NCBI GenBank assembly: GCA_035514535.1
Contig: DATKAZ010000042.1
Location: 1 to 64,000 of the forward strand
Length of the DNA stretch: 64,000 nucleotides
Reading direction: 5' to 3'
Source of the DNA: XN24 sp035514535
Lineage (GTDB): Bacteria; Pseudomonadota; Gammaproteobacteria; Steroidobacterales; XN24
Shown here: positions 7,612-16,816 of the stretch, one piece after another
How positions within the stretch are numbered: the stretch's first letter is position 1
Layout: the number at the start of each line of letters is the position of its first letter
Made by a program: the position numbers and the translations under genes
Notes under the pieces: model-generated
The model's database searches: none
Told to the model about the DNA's origin: nothing
Seen by the model: only the letters and a program-made list of their open reading frames with translations

Positions 7612-8961
7612 TCAGTCCTTTTCGCTGTCCGGCTCCGCCCGCCTGCGGCGCCTGCCCTCGGCCGGCGCCTGTGCCCGCAGACCGGCCAGTTTCTCGCCGA
7701 TTTTCAATTCCAGCCCGCGCGGCGGCGGCTCATAATAACGGCGCGGCGCCATCTCTTCAGGAAAGTAGTCTTCGCCGGCAGCATAACCGCCCTCCTCGTC
7801 ATGCGCGTAGCGGTAGTCGCGTCCGTAACCGAGGCCCTTCATCAGCTGCGTCGGCGCATTACGCAAGTGCAATGGTACGGGCAGCGAGCCGAGGCGCACG
7901 GCATCTTCCTGCGCAGCGCCGAACGCCCGGTAGACGGCATTGCTCTTCGGCGCGCAGGCGAGGTAGGCCACCGCCTGCGCAAGGACGAGTTCCCCCTCCG
8001 GGCTGCCGAGCCGCTCGTAGGCGTCCCAGGCATCCAGCGCAAGGGCGAGTCCGCGCGGATCGGCATTGCCGATGTCCTCGCTTGCCATGCGCAGGATACG
8101 GCGCGCGACGTAGGCCGGGTCGCAACCGCCGTCGAGCATGCGCGCCAGCCAGTACAGCGCGGCGTCGGGATCGGTGCCGCGCACCGCCTTGTGCAGGGCG
8201 GAGATCTGGTCATAAAACGCCTCGCCGCGCTTGTCGAAGCGGCGATGCCCGCCCGCCAGCAGGCCGGCCAGCGTAGCCTCGTCGAGGCTGCGCGTGCCGT
8301 CCACACCTTCCTCGGCCAGGTCGGCGGCGAGTTCCAGCAGGTTCAGGGCCCGGCGCGCGTCGCCGTCCGCCGCGTCCGCCAATGACTCGAGCTGCTCCCG
8401 GGGAAGCGCCGGCGCACGGCGTCCGAGCCCCCGCTCCGGATCGGCGAGGGCCTGCTCGAGGATCGCCAGCAGCGCCTCCCGCGACAGGGCCTTCAGCACG
8501 TAGACGCGCGCGCGCGACAACAGCGCGCTGTTGAGCTCGAAACTCGGATTCTCCGTGGTCGCACCGATAAACGTGAGCGTGCCGTCTTCCACCCAGGGGA
8601 GGAACGCATCCTGCTGCGCCTTGTTGAAGCGATGCACCTCGTCGAGGAACAACACGGTGCGGCGCCCCTCGGACTGCGCCTCCTGGGCCCGCGCGACCGC
8701 CGCGCGCACGTCCTTCACGCCGGCAAGCACCGCGGACAGGCCGATGAACACGGCGTCGTACCTGCTCGCGATCAGCCGCGCGAGCGTCGTCTTGCCGCTT
8801 CCCGGCGGGCCCCACAGCACCATCGAATGCAGTCCCGCACCCGCCACGGCGCGCGCCAGCGGCGCCCCGGCGCCGACGAGGTGGGCCTGGCCGCCGAACT
8901 CGTCCAGCGTGCGCGGCCGCATGCGATCGGCCAACGGGCGACCGTCGGCCGCCTCGCTCAC
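7612..8961 (-). CDS. rarA: Replication-associated recombination protein A (RarA/MgsA)
   Basis: This 449-aa AAA+ ATPase of the clamp-loader clade acts at stalled or broken replication forks. The Walker A motif GPPGSGKT is at 51-58, followed by Walker B with FLDEVHRF and sensor 1 (GATTENPSFELN). The C-terminal tetramerisation region ends in a lysine/arginine-rich tail. GTG at 8961 was chosen because it overlaps the VanZ-like stop (GTGA) and yields the usual RarA N-terminus; a longer open frame to 9276 is only antisense-like noise. rarA-serS order is common in gammaproteobacteria. Confidence 0.95.
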   Translation of the reverse strand: MSEAADGRPLADRMRPRTLDEFGGQAHLVGAGAPLARAVAGAGLHSMVLWGPPGSGKTTLARLIASRYDAVFIGLSAVLAGVKDVRAAVARAQEAQSEGRRTVLFLDEVHRFNKAQQDAFLPWVEDGTLTFIGATTENPSFELNSALLSRARVYVLKALSREALLAILEQALADPERGLGRRAPALPREQLESLADAADGDARRALNLLELAADLAEEGVDGTRSLDEATLAGLLAGGHRRFDKRGEAFYDQISALHKAVRGTDPDAALYWLARMLDGGCDPAYVARRILRMASEDIGNADPRGLALALDAWDAYERLGSPEGELVLAQAVAYLACAPKSNAVYRAFGAAQEDAVRLGSLPVPLHLRNAPTQLMKGLGYGRDYRYAHDEEGGYAAGEDYFPEEMAPRRYYEPPPRGLELKIGEKLAGLRAQAPAEGRRRRRAEPDSEKD

Positions 8962-9377
8962 CGCGATCTCCCGTCGAGCCCGATGGCAATTTCCATTTCG
9001 CGGCACCAGCTGCGCGGAAAGAGCGCCGCCGTGAACATTCCTGCCGCTATGCCGGCGGCATTCGCCGCCAAGTCCAGCCATTCGCCGCTGCGCGTCGCGG
9101 TGAGCTGTTCCTGCATCACCTCGATCGCGCCGCCGAACAACAGCAAGCCGACCAGCACGCGCGCCCAGCCGCTCCGCACGGTCACGCCCGCGAACATGAA
9201 CGCGAGGCCGGCATAGGCGGCGAAATGCAGGAACTTGTCCGACATGCCTGCCGAGATCTGCGGCGCGCCCGGCCACAGGCTACCCAGCGCCACAAGCAGG
9301 GCCATCGCCCAGCCGAGCGTCAGCCAGGCGCCGCGGTAGCGCGGCAGGCCCTCAGAATCCCTCGTCACTGATGACAT
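8958..9377 (-). CDS. VanZ-like family membrane protein
   Basis: The 139-aa protein has four predicted membrane segments and the VanZ-type block DKFLHFAAYAGLAFMFAG, followed by QEQLTATRSGEWLDLAANAAG. The function of small VanZ-like proteins is unknown; the name comes from a teicoplanin-resistance accessory protein. The start is uncertain: ATG 9377 overlaps the end of lolA by 26 nt, and a GTG at 9368 is also possible. It overlaps rarA by 4 nt (GTGA), so it belongs to the lolA-vanZ-rarA-serS operon. Confidence 0.85.
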   Translation of the reverse strand: MSSVTRDSEGLPRYRGAWLTLGWAMALLVALGSLWPGAPQISAGMSDKFLHFAAYAGLAFMFAGVTVRSGWARVLVGLLLFGGAIEVMQEQLTATRSGEWLDLAANAAGIAAGMFTAALFPRSWCREMEIAIGLDGRSR

Positions 9378-9999
9378 CGACGCCGTCTGGCGGGTTGAAG
9401 CGGAACAGTTCGGCGTCGAGCGGCTCATTCACCTTGACGTCGCTGAAGCGGATGATCGTCGTCTGGCCGAGCGCATCCAGGAGCTCCAGCGCGGTCAGGC
9501 GATCCTCCTCGAAGCCGACCCGCACGCCCGTGAAATCGGCCGCCTCCGACAGCGGCGCGAGTTCCACCCAGTCGAGATCGTCTTCGTGGTAGGCCGCGCC
9601 GATGCGAAACGAGTCCTCCAGCAAGCCCGTGCCGGACAGCAGCATCGCCGGCGTGCTCGACAGCCCGTCATCGAGCGCCCTGACGGTCGCCTGCTCGAGA
9701 TCAGGATCGTAAAGCCAGAGATTCTCGCCGTCGGCGACGACTAGCTGCGGGACCGGACTGACATAGTCCCAGCGGAAGCGCTGCGGCCGGTGCAGGTAGA
9801 AACGGCCCTCGCTGACCTGGGTGCGTTCGCTGTCGGCCTCGAGCAGCACCTGGCTGAAGCGCGCCTCGAAGGTGACGGTCTCCGCCAGGAAGGCGCGCAG
9901 CCGTGACGGTGCCGAGGCATCCTCGCCCGCGGCCACGGCGGGCAGCCCCGGCAACAGCCAGGCGGCGGCCAGCAGGACCAGCAATTGGACGTGACGCAT
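9352..9999 (-). CDS. lolA: Outer-membrane lipoprotein carrier protein LolA
   Basis: LolA carries lipoproteins across the periplasm from the LolCDE complex to LolB. The ATG at 9999 follows GGAG and gives 215 aa with a clear Sec signal peptide (MRHVQLLVLLAAAWLLPGLP, cleavage near AVAAGE). The mature protein shows the LolA beta-sheet signatures FEARFSQ, the block FYLHRPQRFRWDYVSP and the C-terminal FRFNPPDGVDVI. It lies 49 nt downstream of ftsK, which is a conserved order. Matching LolC/E and LolD genes are at 55.8-59.0 kb. Confidence 0.95.
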   Translation of the reverse strand: MRHVQLLVLLAAAWLLPGLPAVAAGEDASAPSRLRAFLAETVTFEARFSQVLLEADSERTQVSEGRFYLHRPQRFRWDYVSPVPQLVVADGENLWLYDPDLEQATVRALDDGLSSTPAMLLSGTGLLEDSFRIGAAYHEDDLDWVELAPLSEAADFTGVRVGFEEDRLTALELLDALGQTTIIRFSDVKVNEPLDAELFRFNPPDGVDVISDEGF

Positions 10000-10048
10000 C
10001 TTTGACACTCCGGCTTGGACAATAGTGGGCGCGGAAAACTCCCCCCGC

Positions 10049-12349
10049 TCAGTCCTCGGGCGGCGGCGGCGCAAGCACCTCGCGGCTGCCGTTCGACTGC
10101 AGCGGGCCGACCAGTCCGGCCTCTTCCATCGTTTCCACGAGGCGCGCGGCGCGGTTGTAGCCGATCTTGAGGCGCCGCTGCACGCCCGAGATCGACGCCT
10201 TGCGTGTCTCGGTCACGATCCGCACGGCCTCGTCATAGAGCGGGTCCTGTTCGCCGTCGTCGCCCAAGTCGCCGCCGGCGGAGGAGAACAAGCCGGGAAT
10301 GGGCGACGACGGGCCCTCGAGAACTTCGTCAAGGTAGACCGGCGAACCCGCGGCCTTGAGATGCTTGACGACCCGATGGACTTCCGCGTCCGAGACGAAT
10401 GCCCCGTGCACCCGCTGCGGCACGCCGGTGCCGGGCGGCAGGAACAGCATGTCACCGTGCCCGAGCAGGCTCTCGGCGCCCATCTGGTCGAGGATCGTGC
10501 GCGAGTCCACGCGCGCCGAAACCTGGAAGGCGATGCGCGAGGGGATATTGGCTTTGATCAGGCCCGTGATGACATCCACGGACGGGCGCTGGGTGGCGAG
10601 AATCAGGTGGACTCCGGAGGCGCGGGCCTTCTGCGCGAGGCGCGCGATCAGCTCCTCGACCTTCTTGCCGACGACCATCATCATGTCGGCCAGCTCGTCG
10701 ACCACCACGACGACATAGGGCAGCGGCGTGAGATACGGCGCCTCGACGCCCTCGACGTGCTCCTCCGGCTTGAAGAACGGATCGCGCAGCGGCTCGCCGC
10801 GCTGCTCGGCTTCCTTGAGCTTGCGGTTGAAACCGCCGATGTTGCGCACGCCCAGCGTCGCCATCAGGCGGTAGCGTCGCTCCATCTCCGCCACGCACCA
10901 GCGCAGCGCGTTGGCCGCCTCTTTCATGTCCGTGACGACCGGCGCGAGGAGGTGCGGGATACCCTCGTATACCGACAGCTCGAGCATCTTCGGGTCGACC
11001 ATGATGAGGCGCACCTGGTCGGGCGTCGCCTTGTAGAGCAGCGACAGCACCATGGCGTTGATCGCCACCGACTTGCCCGAGCCGGTCGTGCCCGCGATCA
11101 GCAGGTGCGGCATGCGCGCGAGGTCGGCCACGATCGGCAGGCCGCCGATGTCCTTGCCGAGCGCCAGCGCCAGCGGCGACTTCATCTCGTCGTAGGCGCG
11201 CGACGTGAGGATCTCGCCGAGGGTCACCAGTTCGCGCGACTCGTTGGGGATCTCGAGCCCGACGGTCGGCTTGCCCGGGATGACCTCGACGACGCGCACC
11301 GCGATCGCGGACAGTGCGCGCGCCAGGTCTTTCGCGAGGTTGCTGATCTGGCTGACCTTGACGCCGGGCGCGGGCGCCAGCTCGAAGCGCGTGACCACGG
11401 GCCCCGGGTGCACCGCGACGACTTCGACCTCGACGCCGAAGTCGCGCAACTTCAGTTCCACGAGGCGCGACATCGCCTCCAGGGCCTCGCCGGAATAGCC
11501 GCCGGCCTTCGGCGGCGCATCGTCCAGCAGCCCGAGCGGCGGGATCTCGCCGGGCGCCGGCGTCTCGAACAGCGGCGCCTGGCGTTCTTTCTCGACCCGT
11601 TCGCTTGTCTCCACCGGCGCGATCACCGGCTCGATGCGCGGCGGCGCCTTGCGCACGACGCTCAGTTTCTTGCGCTCGACCGATTCCTGGCGAGCCTGGG
11701 CCGCCTTCCTGCCCGCGAGCCGATTGCGCAACGACTCTGCGCCGCGCTGGAGCGCGCCGCTGACATAGAGCGTGACGCGTCCCACGCGGTCCATGACCGC
11801 CAGCCACGACATGCCCGTAAACAGCGACACGCCGGCCAGCCACAGGGCGAGCAGCAGGAGGGTCGCGCCGAGAAAGCTCAGCACGCCCGCCAGGCCGAAG
11901 CCGACCACCTGGCCGACGATTCCGCCCGCGGTCGCCGGCAGGCCGTTGCCGGCGAAATGCAGCGTCGCGAGGGCGCAGCTGGTCGCAAGCGTCACGACGA
12001 ACCCGCCGGCGCGCAAGCCGAGCACGCGCCCAATCGGGAAGCCGGCGGCCGCGCGGCTTTTCAGCGCCAGCCAGCCCGCGCCGGCGAGCAGCAGCGGAAA
12101 CAGGTAGGCGGCGTGGCCGAAAAGCACGTACAGGAAGCTCGACACCCAGGCGCCCGCAGGGCCGGCGGCATTGTTGATGTCGCGGCCCGCTCCGGTCGAG
12201 GTGAAGCCCGGGTCCGCCGGGTCGTAGCTGGCCAGGGCCCACAGCAGGATCAGCGCCAGTGCCCAGCCGACCCACAGGACGCCCTCCCGGGCCGCCCGTC
12301 CGACGGACAGGCCCATCAGCTGAGGCTTACTCTCACTCGCTTTGGCCAA
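10049..12349 (-). CDS. ftsK: DNA translocase FtsK
   Basis: The 766-aa septal DNA pump coordinates chromosome dimer resolution with division. About four N-terminal membrane helices fall within residues 20-180, then a short linker rich in charged residues (200-270), then the alpha/beta motor with Walker A GTTGSGKS at 420-427 and Walker B (PYVVVVVDELADMM). The C-terminal gamma winged helix (about 705-750) binds KOPS sites. The start is a TTG at 12349 with no strong ribosome-binding site; ATG 12316 is an alternative. The linker is much shorter than in E. coli. Confidence 0.96.
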   Translation of the reverse strand: MAKASESKPQLMGLSVGRAAREGVLWVGWALALILLWALASYDPADPGFTSTGAGRDINNAAGPAGAWVSSFLYVLFGHAAYLFPLLLAGAGWLALKSRAAAGFPIGRVLGLRAGGFVVTLATSCALATLHFAGNGLPATAGGIVGQVVGFGLAGVLSFLGATLLLLALWLAGVSLFTGMSWLAVMDRVGRVTLYVSGALQRGAESLRNRLAGRKAAQARQESVERKKLSVVRKAPPRIEPVIAPVETSERVEKERQAPLFETPAPGEIPPLGLLDDAPPKAGGYSGEALEAMSRLVELKLRDFGVEVEVVAVHPGPVVTRFELAPAPGVKVSQISNLAKDLARALSAIAVRVVEVIPGKPTVGLEIPNESRELVTLGEILTSRAYDEMKSPLALALGKDIGGLPIVADLARMPHLLIAGTTGSGKSVAINAMVLSLLYKATPDQVRLIMVDPKMLELSVYEGIPHLLAPVVTDMKEAANALRWCVAEMERRYRLMATLGVRNIGGFNRKLKEAEQRGEPLRDPFFKPEEHVEGVEAPYLTPLPYVVVVVDELADMMMVVGKKVEELIARLAQKARASGVHLILATQRPSVDVITGLIKANIPSRIAFQVSARVDSRTILDQMGAESLLGHGDMLFLPPGTGVPQRVHGAFVSDAEVHRVVKHLKAAGSPVYLDEVLEGPSSPIPGLFSSAGGDLGDDGEQDPLYDEAVRIVTETRKASISGVQRRLKIGYNRAARLVETMEEAGLVGPLQSNGSREVLAPPPPED

Positions 12350-12405
12350 TCGATGAATCCACGCGAACTAATGTCGCCAAGTAACTGTTTTTACGATGCC
12401 CTAAG

Positions 12406-13464
12406 CTACTTGAAAAGCGCCGGATGAACAACCTCGCCGGCATCGACGTTGATACCCTTGTGCAGCGAGGGGACATCGCGCCAGTTGCCCGCAGCGAGTC
12501 GCATCGCGTACGGCGCGATGGCAGCGGACAGCGCCTGCGAGGAAGTACGCGGCACGGCGCCCGGCATGTTGGTCACCGTGAAGTGCACGACACCGTGCTC
12601 GATGTAGGTCGGGTCCGTCCAGGTCGTCGGCCGGGTCGTCTCGATACAGCCGCCCTGGTCGACGGAAATGTCCGCGATGACGCTGCCCGGCTGCATGGCG
12701 CGCACCATGTCCTCGCTGACGACATGCGGGGCGCGCTCGCCGGTCACGAGCACCGCGCCGATCACGATGTCGGCGTCCGCAACCGCCCGGGCGACGTCCG
12801 CGGTATGCGGGTAGAGCCCGGTGACGTTCGGGCCGATGGCCCGCGCGGCCACGAGCTTGTCGCGGTCCATGTCGAAGATCGTGACTTCGGCGCCCAGCCC
12901 GGCGGCGATGATCGCCGCATTCCCCCCGGCAACACCGCCGCCCAGCACCACGACCCGGCCGCGCTTCGCTGCCGGCACTCCGCCGAGCAGGATGCCCTTG
13001 CCGCCTTGCGGCTGGTGCAGCAGGTGCGTCGCCACCTGCATCGACAGCCTGCCTGCGATGTCGCTCATCGGCGCGAGCAGCGGCAGCCGCCCCTGGGCGT
13101 CCTCGACGGTCTCGAAAGCGACCGCCGTACAGCCGATCTCGCACAGCCGGCGCGTCAGCTCCGGGAGCGCCGCGAGATGCAGGTAGCAGAACAGCAGGTG
13201 GTCCTTGCGGAGGTGCCGCAGGTCGCCGTCGATCGGCTCCTTGACCTTGACGATCATTTCGGCCTGGCGATAGACCTCGGCCGCATCGCCGACGATCCGC
13301 ACGCCTACTGAGAGAAAATCATCGTCGCGGTAGCCGCTCTTGTCGCCGGCCGAAGCCTCGAGGAACACTTCGTGGCCGGCCCGGACCAGTTCGGCACACG
13401 CCGATGGAATCAGGCCGACGCGGCCCTCCAGGGGCTTGATTTCCCGCGGCACACCGATACGCAT
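12406..13464 (-). CDS. ald: Alanine dehydrogenase
   Basis: This cytoplasmic NAD-dependent enzyme interconverts L-alanine and pyruvate plus ammonia. The 352-aa protein starts with MRIGVPREIKPLEGRVGLIP, the AlaDh/PNT signature. It carries the Rossmann fold VVVLGGGVAGGNAAIIAAGL and the catalytic region around LHLAALPELT and LAPMSDIAGRLS. It is about 20 residues shorter at the C-terminus than typical 370-aa enzymes, which may be natural. The start has a good ribosome-binding site (GAGGAG). It is divergent from trxB across a 101-bp gap. Confidence 0.93.
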   Translation of the reverse strand: MRIGVPREIKPLEGRVGLIPSACAELVRAGHEVFLEASAGDKSGYRDDDFLSVGVRIVGDAAEVYRQAEMIVKVKEPIDGDLRHLRKDHLLFCYLHLAALPELTRRLCEIGCTAVAFETVEDAQGRLPLLAPMSDIAGRLSMQVATHLLHQPQGGKGILLGGVPAAKRGRVVVLGGGVAGGNAAIIAAGLGAEVTIFDMDRDKLVAARAIGPNVTGLYPHTADVARAVADADIVIGAVLVTGERAPHVVSEDMVRAMQPGSVIADISVDQGGCIETTRPTTWTDPTYIEHGVVHFTVTNMPGAVPRTSSQALSAAIAPYAMRLAAGNWRDVPSLHKGINVDAGEVVHPALFK

Positions 13465-13565
13465 AACGACTCCTCGAAAGCTGGCAATCCGACTGTCCGC
13501 GGCTGCTTTGCCGAGGACAGTTCCTTCTCATACCATAGGGGAAACGGGTAAAGGCGGAAGTATAC

Positions 13566-14558
13566 ATGAGCGATTCCAGGCACTGCCGGGTGTTGATTCT
13601 CGGCTCGGGACCGGCCGGCTACAGCGCGGCCGTCTACGCGGCCCGAGCCAATCTCAAGCCGGTGCTGGTCACGGGTGTCGAGCAGGGCGGCCAGCTGATG
13701 ACCACGACGGACGTCGACAACTGGCCCGGCGACGACGCCGGCGTGCAAGGTCCCGAGCTGATGGAGCGCATGCGCCGCCACGCCGAGCGCTTCGAGACGG
13801 AGGTCGTCTTCGACCACATCCACGAGGTGGACCTGCGGCGCCGGCCGTTCCTGCTCGAGGGGGACAGCGGCCGCTACACCTGTGACGCGTTGATCATTGC
13901 GACGGGCGCAACGGCACGCTATCTCGGCCTGCCTTCGGAGGAGCGCTTCAAGGGTCGCGGCGTGTCCGCCTGCGCGACCTGCGACGGCTTTTTCTACCGC
14001 GGCCAGCCGGTGGCCGTCATCGGCGGCGGCAATACGGCCGTCGAGGAAGCGCTCTACCTGTCGAACATCGCGTCGCACGTGACCCTCGTGCACCGGCGCG
14101 ACAAGCTGCGGGCGGAAAAGATCATGCAGCAGAAGTTGTTCGAGAAGGCCGGACCCGGCGGCAATGTCACCCTGCTGTGGGATCACGTCGTCGACGAGGC
14201 GCTCGGCGACGACAGCGGCCTGACGGGCGTGCGCGTCCGCAGCACCGTCGACGCGGCCAGCACCCTGGACCTCGATGTCACCGGGATGTTCGTCGCGATC
14301 GGTCATACGCCGAATACCGGCATCTTCGCGGGCCAGCTGGACATGGAGCACGGCTACATCACGGTCACCGGCGGGAGCCGCGGCAATGCCACGGCGACCA
14401 GCGTGCCGGGCGTGTTCGCCGCCGGCGACGTCTCTGACCCCGTTTATCGCCAGGCGGTGACCTCGGCAGGCTCCGGCTGCATGGCGGCGCTGGACGCGGA
14501 ACGCTGGCTGGAGACGGCCGGGCTCGCGCCCGAAGTGGAGGTGGCCGAAGCGGTCTGA
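13566..14558 (+). CDS. trxB: Thioredoxin reductase
   Basis: This FAD- and NADPH-dependent flavoenzyme reduces thioredoxin. The 330-aa sequence has the FAD-binding GSGPAG at 13-18, the redox-active CATC pair (C136 and C139), the NADPH-binding GGGNTAVEEALYL, and the C-terminal FAD motif GVFAAGDVSDPVYRQAVTSAG. It is the first gene of an apparent trxB-FemAB-aat run; the next ATG lies 11 nt after its stop. Confidence 0.96.
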   Translation: MSDSRHCRVLILGSGPAGYSAAVYAARANLKPVLVTGVEQGGQLMTTTDVDNWPGDDAGVQGPELMERMRRHAERFETEVVFDHIHEVDLRRRPFLLEGDSGRYTCDALIIATGATARYLGLPSEERFKGRGVSACATCDGFFYRGQPVAVIGGGNTAVEEALYLSNIASHVTLVHRRDKLRAEKIMQQKLFEKAGPGGNVTLLWDHVVDEALGDDSGLTGVRVRSTVDAASTLDLDVTGMFVAIGHTPNTGIFAGQLDMEHGYITVTGGSRGNATATSVPGVFAAGDVSDPVYRQAVTSAGSGCMAALDAERWLETAGLAPEVEVAEAV

Positions 14559-14569
14559 GGTTGGCCGTG

Positions 14570-15712
14570 ATGCCGGTACGCAGGCTCGAATCGCTGGCTG
14601 AGATTCCGCGCGCGAGCTGGAACGGCCTTGCGCTCGGCGGCAATCCGTTCCTTGAGTGGACCTATCTCGAAGGGCTCGAGCGCTCCGGCGCCGCGTGTGC
14701 GGACACGGGCTGGCGGCCATGCCACCTCGTGCTGGAGGAGGCGGGTCAACTGCAGGCTGCCCTGCCCCTCTATCTCAAGGACCACTCCTGGGGCGAGTTC
14801 GTCTTCGATTTCGCATGGGCCGACGCCTACCACCGCGCCGGCGTGCCCTACTATCCGAAGCTGGTCTCCGCCATACCGTTCACGCCGGTGCCCGGGGCGC
14901 GTGTTCTCGTGATGCCGGGCGCCGACAGCGACGAGATCGGCGCGCAGCTGATTGATGCGGCCCGCGAACTCGCGCAGCAGGAGGGCGCGTCCTCCCTGCA
15001 CCTGCTGCTGCCCGAGGACGGCCAGTTGCCCCTCCTGAGGCAGGCGGGGATGAGCCTCCGGCAGGACTGCCAGTTCCACTGGTTCGACGAGGGCTACGGT
15101 GATTTCGAGGGGTTCCTCGGCGCGCTCACCGCCCAGAAGCGCAAGAAGTTCCGCCGCGAGCGGCGGCGCGTCCTGGAGCAGGGCATTCGCTTCGACTGGC
15201 TGAGCGGCGCGGACATCGATGACGCGCTGTTCCACGACCTGTACCGTTTCTACGCGACCAGCTTCCTGCGCCGCGGCATGGAGCCGTATTTCCCGCCGGG
15301 CTTCTGGCAGGCGATCTTCACCGACATGCCCGCCAGCGTGCGCGTGGTCGTTGCGCGCCTGGGTGCCAGGGTGGTCGCGGCGGCGATCTTTTTCGTCGGC
15401 GGCGGTGTGCTGTACGGTCGCTACTGGGGGTGCGACGAGGATTACCACAGCCTGCATTTCGAGACCTGTTTCTACCAGGGCATCGAACTCGCGCTCGCCG
15501 AAGGCTGCCGCCGCTTCGAGCCCGGCGCACAGGGCGAGCACAAGCTGCGGCGCGGCTTCCGCCCGGTGCCGACCTGGTCGGCCCACTGGCTCGCCAACCC
15601 GGCCTTCGCGCGCGCGATCGAGGCCTGGCTGGCGCGCGAGCGCGAGCACGCCGGCGCCTACATCGAGGCGGCCAGGCTGCACCTGCCCTTTCGCCGCGAC
15701 GCGCCCGGCTGA
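14570..15712 (+). CDS. GNAT/FemAB-like acyltransferase family protein (PF04339-type)
   Basis: The 380-aa protein has the N-terminal LPLYLKDHSWGEFVFDFAWA and C-terminal GRYWGCDEDYHSLHFETCFY segments typical of the FemAB-like family PF04339. A GNAT-type fold runs through AQKRKKFRRERRRVLE. Family members are widespread in proteobacteria and often annotated as GNAT N-acetyltransferases, with no proven substrate. ATG 14570 was chosen because GAGG lies 9 nt upstream; a TTG at 14561 sits too close to it. It overlaps aat by 1 nt (TGATG). Confidence 0.85.
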   Translation: MPVRRLESLAEIPRASWNGLALGGNPFLEWTYLEGLERSGAACADTGWRPCHLVLEEAGQLQAALPLYLKDHSWGEFVFDFAWADAYHRAGVPYYPKLVSAIPFTPVPGARVLVMPGADSDEIGAQLIDAARELAQQEGASSLHLLLPEDGQLPLLRQAGMSLRQDCQFHWFDEGYGDFEGFLGALTAQKRKKFRRERRRVLEQGIRFDWLSGADIDDALFHDLYRFYATSFLRRGMEPYFPPGFWQAIFTDMPASVRVVVARLGARVVAAAIFFVGGGVLYGRYWGCDEDYHSLHFETCFYQGIELALAEGCRRFEPGAQGEHKLRRGFRPVPTWSAHWLANPAFARAIEAWLAREREHAGAYIEAARLHLPFRRDAPG

Positions 15713-16434
15713 TGGCGCAGGAGATGCGCTGGCTGGGCCCTCCCGGGAGCGAGATCCGCTTCCCGGATCCTGCGTCCGCGTTGTCGTGGCCGAACGGGCT
15801 GCTGGCGGCGGGCGGCGACCTGTCCCCCGAGCGGCTGCTCGCGGCGTACCGGCGCGGGATCTTCCCCTGGTACGAGACCGGTCAGCCGATCCTGTGGTGG
15901 TGTCCGGACCCGCGCGCGGTGATCATTCCCGGCGAGCTGCACATCGCGCGCCGCCTGCGGCGGCAGTTGGCGAGCCGCCCCTTCGAAGCGTCTTTCGACC
16001 GGGAGTTTGCCGCGGTCGTGCGCGGTTGCGCGCGTTCGGAGTCGCCGGGCACGGGCACATGGATCACGCCCGAGATGGCCGCCGCCTACACCCGGCTGCA
16101 CCAGCTCGGCCATGCCCATTCCGTGGAAGTCTGGGCCGGCGACGCGCTCGCGGGCGGGCTGTACGGCGTGGCGATCGGCCGCGCATTCTTCGCCGAGTCG
16201 ATGTTCAGCGGCCTGCCGAACGCCTCCAAGGCGGCGATGATCCACCTGACGCGGGAATTGCGCGCGCGGGACTTCCTGGTGATGGATTGCCAGCTGCCTT
16301 CGCGGCACCTCGCGACCATGGGCGCCCGCGAGATTCCGCGCCGCGAGTTCCTTGCACTCGTCTCCCAGGGGCTGGCAGGGGCTTCCAGGGAAGCGTCGCG
16401 GTGGTCCGCCGAGCGGCGCGTGGTACTGGCCTGA
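15712..16434 (+). CDS. aat: Leucyl/phenylalanyl-tRNA--protein transferase
   Basis: Aat adds Leu or Phe to proteins with N-terminal Arg or Lys, making them ClpS-ClpAP substrates (the N-end rule). The 240-aa protein shows the family blocks LLAAGGDLSPERLLAAYRRG, FPWY, WWCPDPRAVI, FAESMFSGLPNASKAA and DCQLPSRHLATMG. ATG 15712 overlaps the previous stop. Its neighbourhood is functionally coherent: clpS and clpA, which recognise and degrade its products, lie 0.4-3 kb downstream on the opposite strand. Confidence 0.96.
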   Translation: MAQEMRWLGPPGSEIRFPDPASALSWPNGLLAAGGDLSPERLLAAYRRGIFPWYETGQPILWWCPDPRAVIIPGELHIARRLRRQLASRPFEASFDREFAAVVRGCARSESPGTGTWITPEMAAAYTRLHQLGHAHSVEVWAGDALAGGLYGVAIGRAFFAESMFSGLPNASKAAMIHLTRELRARDFLVMDCQLPSRHLATMGAREIPRREFLALVSQGLAGASREASRWSAERRVVLA

Positions 16435-16480
16435 GCGTCGGCGGGTCCACGCCGCCCGGCGCGTCGCCGCGCCTGCGCGA

Positions 16481-16509
16481 TTGAAATGGTGTCGGCCTTT
16501 CTGCACAAT
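16481..16509 (+). promoter_or_regulatory. Sigma-70-like promoter for infA
   Basis: TTGAAA (16481-16486) and CACAAT (16504-16509) are separated by exactly 17 nt. The infA start lies 36 nt after the -10, so the leader would be short. Confidence 0.55.
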
Positions 16510-16545
16510 GCGCGCGGTTCAGACACCGGAGTATCCGACCCCCAG

Positions 16546-16764
16546 ATGGCGAAGGAAGACGCAATTCAGATGGAAGGCAAGGTCGTCGAGACTTTGCCCA
16601 ACACCACGTTCAGGGTGGAACTGGACAACGGGCACGTTGTGACCGCCCACATCTCCGGCAAGATGCGCAAGCACTACATCCGGATCCTCACCGGGGACAA
16701 GGTCACCGTCGAACTGACCCCCTACGACCTCAGCAAGGGGCGGATCATCTACCGCGGTCGCTAA
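16546..16764 (+). CDS. infA: Translation initiation factor IF-1
   Basis: The 72-aa S1/OB-fold protein binds the ribosomal A site during initiation. Its MAKEDAIQMEGKVVETLPNT start and GKMRKHYIRILTGDKV core are typical of gammaproteobacterial IF-1. Upstream in-frame ATG codons (16486) would add 20 residues absent from the family, so 16546 is used. It converges on clpA with a family I palindrome between the two genes. Confidence 0.97.
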   Translation: MAKEDAIQMEGKVVETLPNTTFRVELDNGHVVTAHISGKMRKHYIRILTGDKVTVELTPYDLSKGRIIYRGR

Positions 16765-16768
16765 GCGC

Positions 16769-16816
16769 AGGATGGGGACACTCCTCAAACCGCGGTTTGA
16801 GGAGTGTCCCCATCCT
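16769..16816. repeat. REP-like palindrome, family I, between infA and clpA
   Basis: This is a perfect 48-bp palindrome centred between 16792 and 16793, with core GGGGACACTCCTCAAACCG. It starts 4 nt after the infA stop. Its right end overlaps the clpA stop codon (TAG on the minus strand, 16817-16815). It could terminate both convergent genes. Confidence 0.9.

Noticed and set aside
8962..9276. N-terminal extension of RarA to 9276
   Set aside because: The extra residues come from the VanZ-like gene read in another frame. The GTG at 8961 gives the family-typical N-terminus.
10025..12427. An 800-codon open frame antisense to ftsK
   Set aside because: High GC leaves long stop-free antisense frames. 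The product is rich in Arg, His and Gln with no domain logic, while ftsK on the other strand is unmistakable.
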